From assembly GCA_963776375.1 (NCBI GenBank), contig CAVZMF010000009.1:186001-250000 (forward strand): 64,000 nucleotides of DNA, written 5' to 3'. A program made the position numbers and the translations under genes. The notes under the pieces are model-generated. The model saw nothing but the letters and a program-made list of their open reading frames with translations, was not told where the DNA came from and made no database searches. Numbering within the stretch: position 1 is the first letter of the stretch; each line of letters begins with the position of its first letter. Below are positions 61,607-64,000 of this stretch, in pieces. The stretch comes from PALSA-612 sp963776375. Lineage in GTDB: Bacteria; Actinomycetota; Thermoleophilia; Gaiellales; Gaiellaceae.

Positions 61607-62399
61607 ATGGCTCGCTCCGGACTCACTCGAGGAGGCGCTCGAGCTCCGGGCCGAACGCGGGGAGGAGGCGACCGTCGTCGCCGGCGGCACGTTCGTCGGC
61701 ATCCTGGTCGGGCAGAGACTGCTCCAGCCGGCGACGTTCCTGAGCCTGCAGCGTCTGACCGGCCTCGACTTCGTCGAGGGAGGAGAGGTGCTGCGACTGG
61801 GCGCGATGACCCGTCACCGGACGGTCGAGCGCTCGGCCGCCGTCCGGGAGAGCTGGCCCGCGCTCGCCGCCACGTTTGCCGTCGTGGCCAGCCCCCGGGT
61901 CCGGAACCAGGCCACGGTCGGCGGCGTCCTGGCCGACGCCGACCACGCCTCCGACCCGCCCGCGATGCTGGCGGCGATGGGGGCGAGCGTCGTGGCCGCC
62001 AGCGTGAGGGGCGAACGCGAGATCCCGGTCGACGAGCTGATCGTCGGCCACTACCAGACCTCGCTCGCGCCCGACGAGCTGATCACCGAGGTGCGCGTCC
62101 CGGCCGGCGAGCATCGCGCCGTCTACCGCAAGTTCCGCTCCCGCTCGCACGAGGACCGGCCGTGCGTCGGCGTCGCCGCCTGCCGGCGGCCGGACGGCCT
62201 ACGGGTGGCCGTCGGGGCGGTCGCCGACCGACCGCAGCTCTTTCCCGAGCTCTGCGAGGCGACCGCCGACCCCGCCGAGCTGGCGCGGGCCTACGCGGAC
62301 GCGATCGACCCGATCTCGGACGTCTCCGGATCGTCTGCATACCGTCGCCGCGTGATCGCGGTCGAGGTGCGCCGCGCGCTCGAGGAGCTCGCGGCGTGA
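61590..62399 (+). CDS. Third molybdenum hydroxylase, FAD subunit
   Basis: 269 residues from TTG 61590, overlapping the HD gene by 17 bp. FAD motifs ATVVAGGTFVGILVGQRL and RVRNQATVGGVLADADHASDPP. Normal CoxM length. Followed by the large subunit gene with a GTGA overlap; the 2Fe-2S gene is not between them and should lie downstream of the window. Confidence 0.88.
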   Translation: MSTGPEWLAPDSLEEALELRAERGEEATVVAGGTFVGILVGQRLLQPATFLSLQRLTGLDFVEGGEVLRLGAMTRHRTVERSAAVRESWPALAATFAVVASPRVRNQATVGGVLADADHASDPPAMLAAMGASVVAASVRGEREIPVDELIVGHYQTSLAPDELITEVRVPAGEHRAVYRKFRSRSHEDRPCVGVAACRRPDGLRVAVGAVADRPQLFPELCEATADPAELARAYADAIDPISDVSGSSAYRRRVIAVEVRRALEELAA

Positions 62400-64000
62400 G
62401 CAAGGCCGAGCCGAAAGCCGGCTACGCGGTCGACCTCGAGCTGCCGGAGATGCTCCACGCCCGGCTCGTCCGCTCCCTGTACGCGCACGCGCGGATCGTA
62501 GGCGTGGAGACGAGCGACGTTCCGGCCGGCTGCGTCGTGCTGACGCCCGACGACGCGCGCGAGCTGGGCGCATACGGGTGCCAGCTCCGCGACCAGACCG
62601 TCGTCGCCGTCGACCGCGTGCGTCACGTCGGCGACCCGTGGCCGCGGTGGCGGCGCCGACGCCGAGGGAAGCCGAGGAGGCGGCCGCGCTCGTCGCCGTC
62701 GACTACGAGGAGCTCGAGGCGGTCTTCGATCCCGTCGAGGCGGCTGCTCCGGACGCGCCGCTCGTGCACGAGACGCACGCGGTCTCGGAGAGCCGGGCTG
62801 CCTATTTCGGGATCCGCCCGATCGAGGGCACCAACGTCTGCCACCGCTTCCGGCTTCGCCACGGGGACGTCGACGCGGGCTTCGCCGAGGCCGACGTGAT
62901 CGTCGAGGAGACCTTCCGCACGGCCGGGGCCCAGCACTGTCACATGGAGCCGCACGCGTGCCTCGCCGTCTGGGAGGGGGATTCCCTCACGGTCTGGACG
63001 GGGACTCAGACGCCGTTCAACGTCCGGGAGGATCTCGCCCGCGTCTTCGGGTGCGAGCCCGAGCGGGTTCGCGTGGTCTGCCCGCCGATGGGCGGCTCGT
63101 TCGGCGCCAAGACCTTCCTCCGGATCGAGGCGGTGGCGGCGGCTCTGGCCCGCAAGGCGGCGCGCCCGGTGAAGCTCGTCCTGCCGCGCGACGAGGCGTG
63201 GCTCACGCTCAACCGACATCCCGCGACGATCACGGTCGCGCTCGGGGCACGTAGCGACGGCACGCTCGTCGCCAAGCGCGTGACCTGCCATGCGGACACG
63301 GGCGCCTACGCGGACTCCGGTCCCGGCGTCGCGCAGAAGATGGGCTACGCCGCACCGGGCCCGTACAGGATCCCGAACGTCGCGATCGACGCGCTCTGCG
63401 TGTACACGAACCTGCCGCCGAACGGGGCGTTTCGCGGCTACGGCCAGATGCAGTCGGCCTGGGCGTCCGAGCGGGCGATGGACATGCTCGCCGAGCGTCT
63501 CGGCCTCGACCCGCTCGAGCTACGGCTGCGCAACGTGCTCAGGGAAGGCGACGTCTACTGCACCGGCGAGACCATGCACGACGTCCACTTCGCCGAGTGC
63601 CTCCAGGCCGCGGCCGACGCGATCGGCTGGTCGAGCGACCGGCGCGGCAAGGGCCTCTCGCTGATCCTGAAGGGCATGCAGACGCCGAGCCGCGCGTCGG
63701 TTGCGATCGAGGCCGACGGCGACGAGTGGATCCTCCGCTGCGCGACGACGGAGATGGGACAGGGGGCGCGGCGGGCGCTCTCGCTGCTGGCGGCGGAGGA
63801 GCTCGGAGTCGACCCAAGTCGGATCAGGTTCCCCGATCCCGACACGTCGGTCGTGCCCTACGACACGCGGACGACCTCGAGCCGCTCGACCTACATGATG
63901 GGGCGGGCGATCGCGGAGGCGGTTCGCGACCTCCGGGCGGGGGACGGCGAGCGCGGCTTCGCCGAGGTCTCCGACGAGGGCGGGCTCGATCCCGACACCG
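62396..64000 (+). CDS. Third molybdenum hydroxylase, large subunit (one 1-bp deletion; 3' end outside window)
   Basis: GTG 62396. After GCDPW-type sequence VRHVGDP the frame breaks at 62635-62637; adding one C to the CCC run gives HVGDPVAAVAAPT and continues in frame to the window edge. Motifs: hammerhead domain ~1-120, CPPMGGSFGAKTFLRIEA, LPPNGAFRGYGQMQ (active-site loop) and TTEMGQGARRAL. Not the CO dehydrogenase loop. Terminal base domain not covered. It likely hydroxylates an intermediate of this operon. Confidence 0.86.

Noticed and set aside
1..64000. tRNA, rRNA, prophage, integrase, transposase or toxin-antitoxin genes
   Set aside because: None recognised on either strand by product or motif; the repeats are not accompanied by a transposase in the window.

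Overview
The window is a gene-dense, very GC-rich chromosomal segment. It is bacterial and almost certainly actinobacterial. The content looks like a soil-type, catabolically versatile actinomycete, possibly class Thermoleophilia (Gaiellales or Solirubrobacterales). Supporting traits are a fused large/medium B12 diol dehydratase, an ECF42-type sigma factor with its DGPF partner, PPOX proteins, many GTG starts, and about twenty stop/start overlaps of the NTGA type. No rRNA, tRNA, phage, plasmid or defence genes were recognised, and no stretch longer than about 300 bases lacks a gene.

Layout. 0-4.2 kb: a FAH-family sugar-acid enzyme and an SDR, divergent from a two-gene adenosylcobalamin diol dehydratase. 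4.2-6.6 kb: tautomerase, small membrane protein, secreted clan-A glycoside hydrolase, cupin. 6.6-10.4 kb (minus): a molybdenum hydroxylase whose large subunit is encoded by two genes. 10.4-15.2 kb (minus): PPOX protein, membrane GGDEF-EAL protein, secreted subtilase with C-terminal Trp-Ser-Gly repeats. 15.4-19.1 kb: CoxD/CoxE/XdhC-type maturation genes for molybdenum hydroxylases, then MsrB. 19.3-22.5 kb: SMP-30 lactonase, isochorismatase-like protein, zinc alcohol dehydrogenase, thioesterase. 22.5-31.7 kb: mixed genes (HNH-like protein, acyl-CoA synthetase, LuxR regulator, haloperoxidase-like protein, serine hydrolase, ECF42 pair, GNAT, methyltransferase). 31.7-37.05 kb: a plus-strand operon NIPSNAP-SDR-cupin-TPP enzyme-SRPBCC-RidA-amidase. 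37.2-48.0 kb (minus): LysR, LarA-like protein, PPOX, PfkB kinase, amine oxidase, a second three-subunit molybdenum hydroxylase, acyl-CoA ligase and enoyl-CoA hydratase. 48.1-64.0 kb: a long plus-strand operon with a VOC protein, a complete branched-chain-type ABC importer, a split Tm-1-like pair, an IolC-like kinase, a PEP-synthase-like enzyme split into two polypeptides around a cyclase-family hydrolase, an HD protein, and a third molybdenum hydroxylase running off the end.

How the parts fit. Three separate molybdenum hydroxylases plus their maturation genes, CoA ligases, an enoyl-CoA hydratase, lactonase, tautomerase and ABC importer point to uptake and oxidation of small organic acids, heterocycles or aromatics. 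The 48-64 kb operon is the best candidate for an undescribed pathway.

Two non-genic themes stand out. One is a family of intergenic repeats: 40-bp units occurring three times as tandem pairs with an exact 100-bp period, plus several perfect palindromes. The other is a set of about 20 single-base frameshifts, 15 of them within 38.7-44.4 kb. All but one look like an extra G or C, and removing them restores full-length genes with correct NTGA junctions. They are more likely sequence errors than decay.
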